Of a DNA stretch of 64,000 bases, positions 33,456 to 47,400 are shown in pieces (the first letter of the stretch is position 1; every line of letters starts with the position of its first letter). Location: positions 21,004,501-21,068,500 of the forward strand of contig JAWQUS010000010.1 of the NCBI GenBank assembly GCA_036365455.1, in the 5' to 3' direction. The stretch is from Macrosoma leucophasiata. Taxonomy: Eukaryota > Arthropoda > Insecta > Lepidoptera > Hedylidae. Below the pieces are notes generated by a model, which saw nothing but the letters and a program-made list of their open reading frames with translations, made no database searches and had not been told where the DNA came from. Both the position numbers and the translations under genes were made by a program.

Positions 33456-35286
33456 CATAAATCTGTATGTAGCACATAAATCTATATAAGCCAATTATTG
33501 AAATTTTTGTGGTATATTGAATAACCACATGAAAATTATCAACACAAGATTAATAATCACTGTTAATAAAAACTACAAATTGAAATTTATCTAAATTTTT
33601 ATTAACTCAATGTATAAGATATAGTTATTATCAAAGTAGACAATCGTAAAAATAAAGATAATAAAATTACTCAAAAAGATTTTGTCATTTTGTCTTTGGA
33701 CGGATACTTTTAAACGTGGAAATTCATAAAATGTTAATACTCTTTGTAGAACATACTTGGGAGAGCCTCTTGAATCAAAAAACGAACAACCAAGAGTGAA
33801 AAACACGTAAGTGTTGAATGATATTTTTGGAAACTATTTACAAAAACATTCTGTTTTTTAAGAGGGCTACAAGAAATATATACTTTTTTTAAATAAATTC
33901 TAATTTCTTCCAATGCCTTTATATACCAGTCAAAATACAAAGATTCTTATAACACACCATAAGAAAAACGTTTTTTTTAACCACAGAATAGATATTTAAC
34001 TAAGCAAATATTATTATATTGTTTTTCACTCTGGGTCGGCAATGGCAAACACACAATTTTTCCTTAATAACATCATATACCTACGCTAGTTACAATCTAA
34101 TTAGGTACAATTAGAGTCATATATTGGAATGTTTAAACATATATAGTTACTCGTATAATATAAAATACGTTTTGAGCATTGATACGATTTTGAGCAATTT
34201 TAAATTAATATCAGCGATAGCATAAAATACTCAATGTTAATAATAAGAACATTTTGTATTCTGTATATTAAAAAAGTTTGATGTACATCTTTTGATAGAA
34301 GAATTAAAGATGCATACAGTTCCAAAAAAATATAAACATTTACTCCAGTGATTTGAGCATTACAAAAATATTTATTATGTAAATATGGTAACTATTTATT
34401 TGTATTTTCGATAATTTGTAAAATATTTATAAAAGTAATTTGTTCAAGAGTTTTTAATAAATCGCTGTCAAAGAATAAGCTGAAGGCATTTAGCTCTATC
34501 TTATAACATTATCTCTTCTTCTATAGGATTTATCCTATAGTAGAGATGGTGCACACGTAACAACGATTTTTTTATAAGGACGGTCGTCACACCTGGAGAA
34601 GCTCTCGACTACTTCACAGATTTCTATCAATAGTAGGGGAGCCCGGGATGCTACTTTTGTATTTACTCGAGTGCGTCAGAATAAGATATGGGAGAGATCT
34701 TGTACCCTGATGGTTACTTCTACTTAATCTAAAAAAAAATGCAAAAATCTAAAGGTTGTATATAGAGCTGCGCCCGAAGGGTAGCCCTTATAAAAATCAA
34801 AAGGTCGCAACGATCCATCGACTATGGAACCAAAGGAAGGCTGATTGGTCTTTGCTACGATCTTACTCATCTACCTAATCGTCTGAATTTTGGATAGGAA
34901 CATTCTTTGGGCCCATTTTACACTCTCTCAGAATATCTGTCACGCTCTTGACCCACGTTGATGCCGCGCCTTATTCAATAACATTTGATTCTCTCAAAAA
35001 TGAAGGTGAAAAATTACTCAAGAAAGTCAGATACTCAGAGAGGATGTAAAGTGAACCCAATCAAAGCTACCATCCAAGATTCGGATGCGAGGCAAGCTCC
35101 TAGAAGCCCTAAGGGTTCGGCCCTTTATGGAAATCTTAGATTTGGTGGAGGTACTGAACAGGGTGCAAAGTATCTCCTATATCTTAATCTGACGCGCTGG
35201 AGTAAATTCAAAAATCTCCTGTTGGGCTCCTCTGCTACAAAGGATGTGCTAAGACTATTTAATCCTATGAGTATACAGTGGTGATG
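33456..35286. other. intergenic region downstream of PDSS2
   Basis: AT-rich, with no recognised repeat family apart from a short CTATAGGAT/ATCCTATAG hairpin near 34520. The frame at 34985-35284 has no family resemblance. Contains the unmarked 3' UTR of PDSS2. Confidence 0.5.
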
Positions 35287-35439
35287 TCAAGGGTGCATAG
35301 CAACGATAATGTTGGTGAGTGCGGTGCGCGCGTCGCAGTTGGGGAAGCTCTCCAGCACGTCGCAGGCGCTCGAGATGTGCTCTCTCTGCAGCTGCTTCGT
35401 CTGCTCGATGCCGTCGCCTTCTAGCACCGCCTTGTATAG
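35287..35439 (-). CDS. PDSS2: PDSS2 exon 7 (terminal)
   Basis: Residues 376-425 and stop (TGA, 35287-35289): LYKAVLEGDGIEQTKQLQRE, then SACDVLESFPNCDARTALTN ending IIVAMHP. Matches the human C-terminus ([21 protein letters not shown]). Acceptor gccacag. Confidence 0.92.
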   Translation of the reverse strand, partial: LYKAVLEGDGIEQTKQLQREHISSACDVLESFPNCDARTALTNIIVAMHP

Positions 35440-38400
35440 CTGTGGCAAATGTAACCGCTTAACTTAATATCTACTATTTAAAAAATTACATATACCACCG
35501 AAGAAGTTTCCGTTGGCCTAAAACCATTGAAAATTAGACTTTATCGCTCCTCGAATAAGGCACCGACGTGATTTAGAGGATTTCTTCGATGCTACTTAAT
35601 GCAAAAATTAACCAGTTGATTACCATCGAATGTGGGATCATGAGCCTTTGGAATCGGCGTTTATGTATGAAGAGAATTATGAATGATGAGAAGAATAATT
35701 TACAGCAAAACAGAGGCTAGCAGAAAAGTAAATATTCCACATATTATACAGCAAAGTAAACATTTTCAAGATCTTACCGCATGATAATCGACGTCGTGGA
35801 CACTCTTCTTGCCAGCTTCGATGTACTTGTATAACTCCGGACGCGCTTCCAGTGTGAAGGCCAGTGGAGCCCCCACGAGAGAGAAGCTGGCGGGCTCGGG
35901 GCCGGTGAAGGCCTCCAGGTCGAGGAACGCTTGCCACGCCAGCGCTAAGTGACAACCGAATAGGTAACCCTGGAAAATATATGGAATAATAATTAGGTTC
36001 ATGCTTCCTGTGATTACTCCTTAAGAGGAAAACTGGAAAGCAATGATGTATACCTGCATTTATGTGCAGCAAATTTGCGGACAGCAAAACAACTCTTGCC
36101 AAGCAAACCACCGGCTGCCAGTATATCTATCTACCTTGATGCTCACTCCCGCTAAGCCGGTCATGAACTACGCACTCCCTTTTTGACATCAGGAGTATCC
36201 CGTCGCGGTTTGTTCGTGGGGGAAGGCTCTTACCGACCAGGGATTGATGCCAAACTTCATCCAAATCCAAAAAAGCCCGTTCCATCTTCCTCTAACTTAG
36301 TGGAAAACAGCCAGCCAGGGGTCTACATTTGCAGCTCGTTCGTGGCGGAATCGACAGGGATCACAGCCAAGGGTCAACCAAACCGCAAAATTCCGTTCCT
36401 GGCTGCCTCCGATTACGCATTTAGGAGAATAATGAAGTATACCTGCGTCTGCAGCTGCGGTTTATGCGCGGCAAGCTTGAGGGCGGCAGAACAACTCTTG
36501 CCGAGCAAGGCCCCGGCAGCCAGCACGTGCCGCGCCGCCCACTCCCGCCGCGCGCACCCCGCCACGCCCGCCATGGGCAGCGGGGACACCACGCACTCCC
36601 ATTCTGTAACCAACCCATTTCTGTAACCAGAGAAATGCGACAGACAAGTCTCGTAACTCGAACTCGCGGCCTACTGGGAATCTAGTCCAGCCGCTCTTCC
36701 AATTGAGCTACTGAAGTCCTCACTGGACTAGATTCCCAGTAGGCCGCGAGTTCGAGTCTCGCCTGAAGTCAAATTTTTCTTTCCATTTTTCTTTAAAATA
36801 AAATATATTTCACAAGCATGTGTTAATGCGAAATAATATAAAACAAGTCTCGTAACATAATAGGACATTTTAATGGTGGTAGAGTTCCAGTGTAGGAGCT
36901 CGAGCGTAGACACCACTGTATTACCTAATCTATCTGTCGCCAAATGGTAGTGTTCAGCACTATCGTGTTTCGGTTAGATGGTGATGTATGGCCCCGTAAT
37001 AACTATCACAGAGACATAACAACTTAGGTCTCAGAGGTGGTGATCTGCATTTTGACCTGTGGTCTGTGTGTGGGTGTCTACAGGCTGCAGTCATCACTTC
37101 ACATCAATGTGAACTGCACGCTTGTTTGCCACATTCATTACATATAGAAAATAGGAATTGAATAATAAGTTCGCAAGTGATTCGATTCGTATTCTAGCTG
37201 TAACATAGAACGCGGGCTTTCCAAACAAGTGGCCGCATTTGCGATTCAGCAATGTAATGAGAATTTTAGAAATCAAGTCTTATAGATTTTGGTATAAAAT
37301 AACGAGTTATTGGATGATTTTTAAACCTCAATCTTCAGATCAGAACGTGTTTTAAATGATTCCAACAGCCAAAAATATGTACTTAGTTAAAAACTAAAGC
37401 AACACACCAACAGCTAACAATGTAGATAACTCCCGCCATTTCCAAAGATATTTTCACTTAGCAATATTAAAAAAAATATTTCGTTAATTTCGTTGCATAA
37501 ATATTAGTATAACAACGAATGTATGGGTACCTAGACGTCAAACGCCCATAAAATTAACGGACAAAAAAGATATTTCGTCCTACTACACCGTCTTTGGTTT
37601 AAGAATTTTTTGATTGGGTAGTGGGAATCAAGAAGCCAATTATGTCTCGATCACCTAACCAGTATGCTAGTTGCGTGCATGTAACTCAAATAATATGTTT
37701 AGCTACTTTTATGTATTGTGATCTTAAATTTATAAATAAAATATCTGATAACGTTTTATTGATCAAAGTTGAAGTATTGAAGATTGATAAAAGTATACAA
37801 AAATATGATTTTTTTCAAACAACAGACAAAAACTTAAACAAAATCACATACAAACATTATAAAAAAAAAAAACATACTGATCATAATCGGATAATCATGA
37901 GATATAATCGGATATAAAATTAAATCGAGTTAATAAAGAAACGGGGCCACCGTGACGGTAACTTTCGGCCCGTTGCTCGATACCGGTTTGCGACGTAGAC
38001 ACCCCAATCCTTTCTGAGCCTCGCAAATGTAGGTCTTACCAGTTTAACCTATGCCTCAATCGCCCATCTCAATTTAACATCGGTAAATTATCTTAGTCCT
38101 TATGGATGGCCAGTGGCTACACATCTAATCTAGGTAAATAAAATAAAGGTACGCTGCAATTTTCAGTAACTATCATAAAACATCAGTAATACGGAAGAGA
38201 TTTGTACCTCTCTTCCGTAACGCCCTCATAGTCGAGGTTCGAACACGCGCAGGGCTTTTCATAAAACTAGAAATTACAATGTTCGTGTACAGATTCATGG
38301 GGCCTCATCCAGAGAATACGTAATAATACTACGTACCTCAGCTATTGTGCCTAACATTACCACCTCAAGGAAACACGTTTAGTGACTGGTAGATCAAGTA

Positions 38401-41400
38401 ATGCGGTAGCGCCTAGGCCCTGAGTGCCACTTTCTTAACGCACATAGTTGGTTAAACGGATTATAGCTAACAACTTGTGCCCAATAAACTAGCAGATGCT
38501 AACAGACTTTACACAATAAGCGACCGCGGAAAAAATAAAAAACAACCTAAATAATAACAGCTATTATCAAGCAGCTTACACTAATAATTTACAAGTAGGA
38601 CCATATTTTGTTCTTTATATAATAAACCAGCCACAGGAGAGTCCGGGGAAGCATTGACCACTAGATATGGCCCTCTTCGGTAATGTCTCGCTGATGAAAC
38701 TATACGCTTGTTACCACGCCTTTGTTTACCGACCGCACCTACACATACCAGCGTTTGGTATTCTCACCGCATCGCTTGCGCATTCAGGGCGCGTAGGATC
38801 TGGTCAACGATTGGTCATCATGGAATATTAATTATAGCGAACGATTGAGGACAATGGAACTAGATGTTAAGCAGAATTCCTGCTCAGCTCCTTCAGGTTA
38901 CCTCAGCTTCATATATTGACGAGATTTTTCGAAATCCTTGAAAACACATAAGAGTTGAAAAACAAGGTCTGCATACTAACTCCATTAGGCTAGCTCTTAA
39001 TAACGCCATGGTCTGGCTCTATTACATCCCTGTATATCTCGAGGATTACCGCCGAAGTGTTAATAAGAAATACTCTAAAACAGTGATTCCCAAAGTGGTC
39101 TATATCGACCCCTGGGGGTCTATGACAAAATGAAAGAAGTCGGCGTCAGCGAAAAAAAAATTTGGGGGTCCATGAAATGAAAATGGGGGTCCACGATAAT
39201 GGATCTCAACACATACACTGATAGTACCAATTTACTGACTGGTATGAACCAGTGATTCCTAAAGTGGTCCATGGGAGACTCGATGGGGGTCTACGTAGAC
39301 GTGAATAAAAATTGGAAATATGGAAATTTGATATAAATGTAGCAAGGAGGGGGTCCACGGAAACCAGAAAAAAATTTAAAGGGGTCTACAAGAAAATATA
39401 GTTTGGGAACCTCTGCTCTAAAATAACCACTAGAGACGATAGGTACGTAGGTGTTTTATGTATGTCAACTTGATTTGTCTTAAGACATATTCACTAGCTT
39501 TGGAATAATTTGATTATCAACTGTATAAAACATGGATTACGCTCGACCCGTGAAAATATTACTGGACAGAGTAATGTTCGCATATGACATGTTACACCTA
39601 CAGGTATCGATTTAATTTATTTGGAATAGTTTAAACAAATTCTAGCAATTTAAAGTTGCAATTTTAATGAATTTTAATTATTAAAGTTTTAAGTAAGTTT
39701 AATTATACAGTGAAACGTGCCATAGATATGATATTCCACAAACATAAAATCCATGCAATTCCTCTCATAGCTGGTGAAAACAAGCATAATAGAGTAATCA
39801 TACAGTACCTAATAAATTTTAAACCGTTAGTACTGTATCAAAATTACACATATCTACTTATTAGGACTTCTATTCTAAGTACAGGTGTAAGTATTGGATA
39901 ACCAAATAATCAAATGTCATTTAAATCTAATAGTCGTAAGATACGTCCGGATTTGGTGTGGAGCGGACAGCAGCTTCGGTACGCTCCGAACCAAATCTGG
40001 CCGTGTGTAGCGACAGTGGTTTTGGTCCGATGCGGTGCGCTCGCGCGGATTTGGTCGGCGGTGTTGGTCCCCCGGACCGAATCCGGACTCTAAAAAACAC
40101 GTGCAAACAACAGAAATAGCTAATATTTGAGGGTTGCTTAAAATTGAGTGTTGTTTGAATAGATATTCGGCTATTAGTGTCATAACGAAAACACAGGACT
40201 TCTATTTTCTTTTCTATTTTAAATAACTAGAGATCACGAGAGATGGTGGGGGTCGCTATAGCTGGATGTTGGCTGGCAAGAGTATTAAAAGCGAAGGCAG
40301 TGTCTGTGACGCGCTGGTCTGTGTTCTCGTTGACATATTGACACCAATGGCGGATGCGAGCTCATTAATGCTTAAGGTGCTTATGCAAACAAGTTTAGTG
40401 AAGCGAAACTATTTGATCTCAAACAACACACTTCCAGTCAATTTCCAGTTTGACGGTACAATCCACGTTAATTTCAATGATAAATATTAAACTACGATTA
40501 ACGCAATTACAACGCAATGCGAAACTTGGTATAGTAAGAATCAGGTACGTACCTATTATGACATTATCCCTAAATTGAGAGCCATAAAGATGTCAAATAT
40601 ACGCCAAAGATTGCCCTCACGGAATTTTTAGATTGTAACGTCATTCATAGGCATCTTAATAATATATTCATTAACACCATTTAGAGCTATTATTTTAGAA
40701 GCACACTTAATGTGAAAACCGGCCAACAAAAGGTTCCGTATCATTATTTATTAAAAAAACACGTTTGTTGTATGGGAGCCCCCTGAAATATTTAATTGAC
40801 ATGACAACCTTGGTTTTTAAGGGTGGCAATGGATCTGCAATTTAACCCTTGTTTTTTTATGTACATATACGAGTATGTAGGCCGCAATGTCGAATGAGCG
40901 AATGACTAAACAGATATACAATGCGAATGTGGATGGTTGCAGAGGCCCAGGAAGACCAAGGCTGACCTACCATGACCAAATAGGTCGAGTTCTATCTGAT
41001 GGTGGGGTCAAAAGTCTTAGGAATCGGCGTGCATGTATGAAGAGAATGATGAAGGTAGACGAGACACGAGAGGTTTGTCAGAACCGGGATGTCTGGCGCT
41101 CTACACTCTCTGCCTACCCCGTTAGGGACCTGGCGTGATACATACATAGGCCGCAGTCATCACTTAACACCCACGTACTTGTTTGCCACTTTCGTTACAT
41201 TAAAAAAACATATCTACAAACTCGCTATATACCTTGAGCCGGCTGCCGCTGGTCTTCGGGCAAAGGTCGGGAAGGTAGCGGGTTGTTCTGCTCGTCCCTA
41301 TCTCCCAGGAACTCCGCCTCAGCCAAGTCCCGCACAGCAGATGACATGAGCTCTACCAACTCTTGGTTCCTGTAAGAATTACATTTTTATCCTCTTTAAA

Positions 41401-44400
41401 TTAGTGTATCTACCCCTTTACATAAACAGAAAGTTAGCCAACTAACCTACAGTACCCAGTAAGTTATATTCCACATCGAGCCTGCGAAAGAGACAATCGG
41501 CTAGTTTCGACTTCGTAAAGGTACTCTGCTGCACACTGCCTACGTAATCACTGATAGTCCGATTGGTCAAAACCATAGCGTTATACCTCTATGGTCAAAA
41601 CTTGATCAAAATACTTGATTTTTACTTGACATACGTCACATAGGTATGGTGCGAAAGATATAACGATATATACATATATAGATAACCTCGACCTTACCTC
41701 AACCTCACTCAATACAATTGGTATTCTTAGTTGTAACTAATAACGCCATATTCTTGCGCTCAATAAGTTTTCCGTGTTGGAACTGTCTGGAAATATAATT
41801 AATTGTTCTATAAAACTGGATTTTCAAGACTTTGTGAATTATCTATATGATAAATGATAATCCGTACACATGAGTTACTGTCAAAATACAACTAAGAATA
41901 TGGATTTTGAGGCGTCTTCATAAAGTGTCCTCAGCGGAATGTGAGTCAAGGAATGTTTCGAGTAACGTCTTAGAATATGTCACTGGTGGTAGAGCTCCAA
42001 TGACGGAGCTCGCGGGCGTAGGCACCACCGCATTACCTAATATACTTGCCGCTAAACGGTAGTGTTCAACACTATCGTGTTCCGGTCAGGTGGTAATGTA
42101 CGGCCCTGTAATTTCCGGCACAGAGGCATAAGACCTTAGGCCTCAGGAGTGGTAACGCATCTGCATTTTGACCTTGGTCTTTGTGTGGGTGTCTATAGGC
42201 TGCAGTCATCACTTAACATCAATGGGAACTGCATGCTTGTTTACCACTTCCATTACATAAAATATATATATATATGGGTGTAAGTCTTCTTCCTAAGGTC
42301 GATATAAGATCTAAGGTCGGTCCACAATGTGCAATATTTCTTGTTGGATACTGTTCCATTCTTTTAGAACGTATTCTTGCTCAACTTCGATAATGCCATC
42401 TATGAGGACAAGCGAAACCTGGGGCAGGTCAATGTCAAATTTAATGTGAACTTTTCTAACATCACAATGTGATCAATTGCATCACATTTTCGTAAGAACT
42501 GCACCATGGGGCCTCACGTCATGCTCTGTTTACTTAGAAAATTTACGTGTATATTTACATGTGGACGCTATTGTTTTTTTTAAATATTTTAACTGGTGGT
42601 AGTCCAGAGTCGGAGCTCGAGGGCATAGGCACCACCGCATTGTCAAATATATCTGCCACCAAATAAAGTCTATTGACTAAAATTCGGAAAAGTCCGGATT
42701 CTAGTGTAGGTAGGGTGCAAATTAGACCGGATTGTTTATCCGGTCTAATTGAGCTCAAAGTCAACCTTTCCTGTTTTAACACAAAGTTTCTCAATATTTT
42801 CGTTGCACGTACCCCTACTTGAGATACTATCACTTCAAAGACAACAATGTACCCTTTTCTTCTTTGATCTTTGCAATTTTATACGCCCCAGGTAAACACC
42901 GACGACCGCTGAAGGTCCCAGGCAATCGAAGGATGACGGTGGAACAAGACCGTTCGTTGTGGTAATCTTTGGAGACTCTTGTTCACCATTGGACGTTTTT
43001 GGGGCGAAATTATAATAATGAAATAAACACCCGAGTACCATAATTTCTTGCCGCATGAACCAGTCGGCCAAACCGCTGCCGTTACGTAAATTTTATCGCG
43101 TGCCTCCTCGGACTCAAAGGCGTACCTCCACTTGTACACACTGAGAGAAACTGATAATAAACAGAAACAAAGCTAGTATTTTCATAAACGTGACAAATTA
43201 TAAAAAGATGTCCTGCTGTCGATTCAAACCACGAGTCGGAGAAGGCTACATAATTCGGTAAATCATTTCTGTCTGTCAGTGGAACAAAAGGGTTTCTCAC
43301 GCAGTATGGCGAATACGACATTGACCCCGACCGGTACCACTTTCGCCACATACTCATGCACCTAATTTCTTTGAGTAAAAATATTTTTATTGTACCGGTT
43401 CTTAATTTCTTAACCGCGTTTTAGTTGCAAGTTAAGCTTTATAAGTTTAATGTTCTTGAGAGTGGATTTTGTGTACACGAAGACAAAAATAATGAGCTAT
43501 AGGGGTTAATTATTTATGTTAGAATTTTTAGGGTTCGACACCTCGAAAGGAATAAGCCTTATAGGATAATTCGAGTCAGTCTTTCGGTCTATCTGTCACA
43601 GCCAATTTCCTTCAATTCAATTACAGCTGTGCCGATTGAGTTGAAATTTCGTACAAATATGTAAATTAGTAACCTAAACATGTCATTACAAGATGGGGAC
43701 CACTTTTTGGCAGGATACATCAAACTTTTGTTAAAAAGTTTTGCTAAATATATTGTGTGTCATAATCTATACTTATAATAAAACTGTAGAAGTGTAAATT
43801 CTGTACATTAAAAATATTGAAAAAATAAATACCAGGGGATGTTACTGGATCGATACCGAACACAAATATGTGATTAGAAAATTTTTTGTCTGTCTGTCTG
43901 TTTGTTCAAGCATCACATAAAAACTACTGGTCCGATTACAATAAAACTTGGTATGATTATACTTTAACCTTTGGCGCACAACACTGGGTACTTTTTATCC
44001 CGGAAAAATGTCTGTTTGTCTGTGTATTTGTGTACGCTAATTTCAGAAACGGCTTATTCGATTTGCGGTTTTCACTAATATTGTGGTCAGTTTCTCTTAA
44101 TATTTAGTGTTTGTTTCATGTAAATCGGTTCAGAAATCAAAAATTTATGTCAATTTAAAGAATCTTATCGAATATTTTTAAGCTATTCTGTATCTTAGTT
44201 CTATCTTTTATGGGGTTTCGTACCTAAAAGGTAAAAACGGACGGACTACGGATCACTAATCCACCGCGGTCTGTCTGTCTGTCTGTCCGTCCGTCCGTCT
44301 GTCACCAAGCTGTATCTCATAAATAGTGATAGCCAGAAAGCTAACATATTCACAAATTATATATTTCTGTTACCGCTTTATAGAATAAAATTAATTACTA

Positions 44401-47400
44401 AAAAAATGTTAAGGGGTCCAAGGGGGCATACAAACAATAAAGGTGTTTTTTTTTCGTATTTTCTTTGCTCGACAATAAGTGCAGCTTAAGTAGACGCTTA
44501 AAATTTTCACGCAATTTTTAGGTCTTATGTTGTATATTACCTTCCATAATCTATACAAATAAATAAAATTGGAGTGTCTGTTTGTAATATTAAGATAACC
44601 GCTTTTTACTAAATGCATATGTATGTATACACGGTACATATACCAAAACAACATTTTTTTTGTCTGTCTGTCTGTTTGGCGGGGCTAATCTTGGAAACGG
44701 CTGGACCGATTTTGACGGGACTTTCACTGGCAGATAGCTGATGTAATAAAGAGTAACTAACTACTTTACGTAACGTAACGGCTACTTTTATCTCCATACA
44801 TACATACATACATACATACCTACATACAAATAAGTAGAATTGGAGTGTGTCCGATTTTGACGGGACTTCCACGGGTAGGTAGCTGATGTAATAAGGCGTA
44901 ACTTAAACTACTTTTATCTCCATACATACATACATACTTACATACAAATAAATATAATTTGAGTGTCTCCGATTTTGATGGGACTTTCACTGGCAGATAG
45001 CTGATGTGATAAGGAGTGACTTAGGCTTCTTTTATACTAGCTGCACCTGCGACTTACGACACGGTAGATACTGAACAATCATATTCTTTCTCACGTGGAC
45101 GAAGTCGCGGGCACAGCTAGTATCAAATAAAAACCTAATTAAGAAAATAGGCGAAAATTGACTCCGTTAACTAAAAAAGACCAATATACCCCTATATATA
45201 TATATATAATTAGGAGTCATACATTTTGAAAAAATTATATTAATCTACAGATAGATAGAGTGTAAGAATTATTATATGGTATAGGTGTAAGTAGCGCAGG
45301 CAATATGTGAATTATATGGAAGTCGGACACTGACAGGCACTCGTCCGGTTTTTATATTTTTTTTATTTTTTCAATACTAATGTTCCATCTTGTCCTTTCA
45401 TCGACAAAAAATCACATAAACAGTATCATATTATATTTAAAGAAAAATTTGACTTCAGGCGAGACTCGAACTCGCGGCCTACTGGGAATCTAGTCCAGCC
45501 GCTCTTCCAATTGAGCTACTGAAGTCCTGCCCGATTTGTCAATTTTTCTTTCCATTTTTCTTTAAATAAAATATATTTCACAAGCATGTGTTAATGCGAA
45601 ATAATATAAAACAAGTATCATATTAGGTACTATAAAATATGCACCGTTTTCATTAGTTTTCTATAAATTTACCCAGAACGTCCACAATTATGCGCTATTA
45701 AATCAATAAATAAAACATAAGACGATCTTAATATCGCAGTGCAATAAAAGCGAAAGTCATCAATCGATATGCATATGCATACTCTCTAATGAGCACGGAA
45801 CGATCGGCTACGATAAAACGTTATTAACACGATAGTAGTCCTATGAAAAACCGTTACTGATACTGCCAGTAACGATAAGTGGACAACACATTGGTTGACG
45901 ACGTTTTAGATTTGCCGTGTTTATAGAAAATATATTAAAAAAAAACAAGACATTTTAGTATCTACGAAAGGAAGCTTATTAAATATAGTTTTATTTTTAT
46001 AACTGTTAGTGGAGTTTTAGTGAGATCGAGATTGTAGACACCACCCCATTTATTTAATATATCTTCGAGAAAATGGCGGTATTCCTCAACACAGTTATGT
46101 GGTAAAGTATGGCTCGGTTATCTCTATAGGCTAAACACGTGAGGCCTCAAGAGTGGTAATACATTCTTATAACCTCTAAATTAAAAAAAAACTTATAGAC
46201 TCCAACATTCACTCACAATAAAATTATTATTAATGTGAACTGCAAGCTTGTTTGTCCCTTTTATACTGTCTTATTCATGATATACAAAACATTTTTCCTT
46301 TAAAAAAACAACAGAATAAACCGAACTCAAAACCTAATCATACTGATTCCGGCAAGTGGAAAACATACAACAGCGTAACTGTAACCACAGCGTTAAGAAC
46401 GTATTTTCTTATAGGTACTGTGGTGTAACAATTTGACATGCATACTCTCTTTAGATCGTTTCACAGAACGATAGACATCCCTAAACCGTTGATAACACGA
46501 TAAATGTGAAATACAAAAAAAAAGTAAGTAACTACTAACTAATATTGAAATATGGACAACCCTGACTACTTTCTGATACAGGCGTGATCAGTGATTAGTT
46601 TTAATGAGTTGCAAATACTACGGTCATTACTGATACACATAACATATTGTCCGTGTCCACAATGAATACAATTTGTTTTTTTTTATATTGTGTAAGTGGC
46701 TAACAAGCATTCAGTTTACATTGATGATTTGTGATTAGTTGAATCATCACCTACTTATATCAAAATTGAAAATACAGTACCCAGTAAGAAATACTGCATA
46801 CTAGCTGTGCCGGCGACTTCTTCCCCGTAAGAATTTATGATTGTTCAATATCTACCCGGACGAAGTCGTGAGCGCAGCTAGTATAAAAGTAGGCTATGTT
46901 ACGCCATAATACATAAGCTATCTGCCAGTGAAAGTCCCGTCAAAATCGGTCCAGCCGTTCCTGAGATTAGCGGGAACAAACAGACAGACAGACAGACAAT
47001 GTTTTTAAAAATGTTGTTTCGGTATATATATCGTGTATACATACATATGCATTTAGTAAGAAGCGGTTATTTTAATATTACAAACAGACACTCCAATTTT
47101 ATTTATTTGTATAGATTGAGCCTACGAAAGACACAATCTCCTAGTTTCGACTTCGTAGAGCGTTATCTCTGTTGCACACTTCCTACGTAAGCACTGATAG
47201 TCCGGTATTGGTCAAAACTTGATCAAAATGGTCGACAATTAACGTCACATAGGTAAGTTGTGAAAGAGACGCTCTACAGCCCGAAATACTCCGAAGTCTC
47301 CTTCTTAAGGTCGATGTGCCATATTTCTTATTGGACGATTTTTTTAAAATAATTGTACGGCCACGTATTCAAGTCCATAACAGCCAATCTTCAGTAATTT

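Larger units (their letters stand above)
37150..41232. other. PDSS2 intron 4, remaining sequence
   Basis: Besides the listed elements (39081 MITE, 39945 palindrome, 40880 LINE tail) nothing is recognised in 37150-39070 or 40095-40875. Confidence 0.5.

Noticed and set aside
36421..36647. GC-rich alternative frames around PDSS2 exon 5
   Set aside because: Other-frame shadows of the real exon; only one frame keeps the family motif and splice phase.
43886..44107. Conserved 73-codon frame shared with 54073-54336
   Set aside because: Conserved only because the 770-bp repeat is duplicated; no domain, and it includes a (CTGT)n microsatellite.
44780..44940. CRISPR-like regular repeats
   Set aside because: These are (CATA)n microsatellites between Helitron-internal tandem repeats in a eukaryotic genome.
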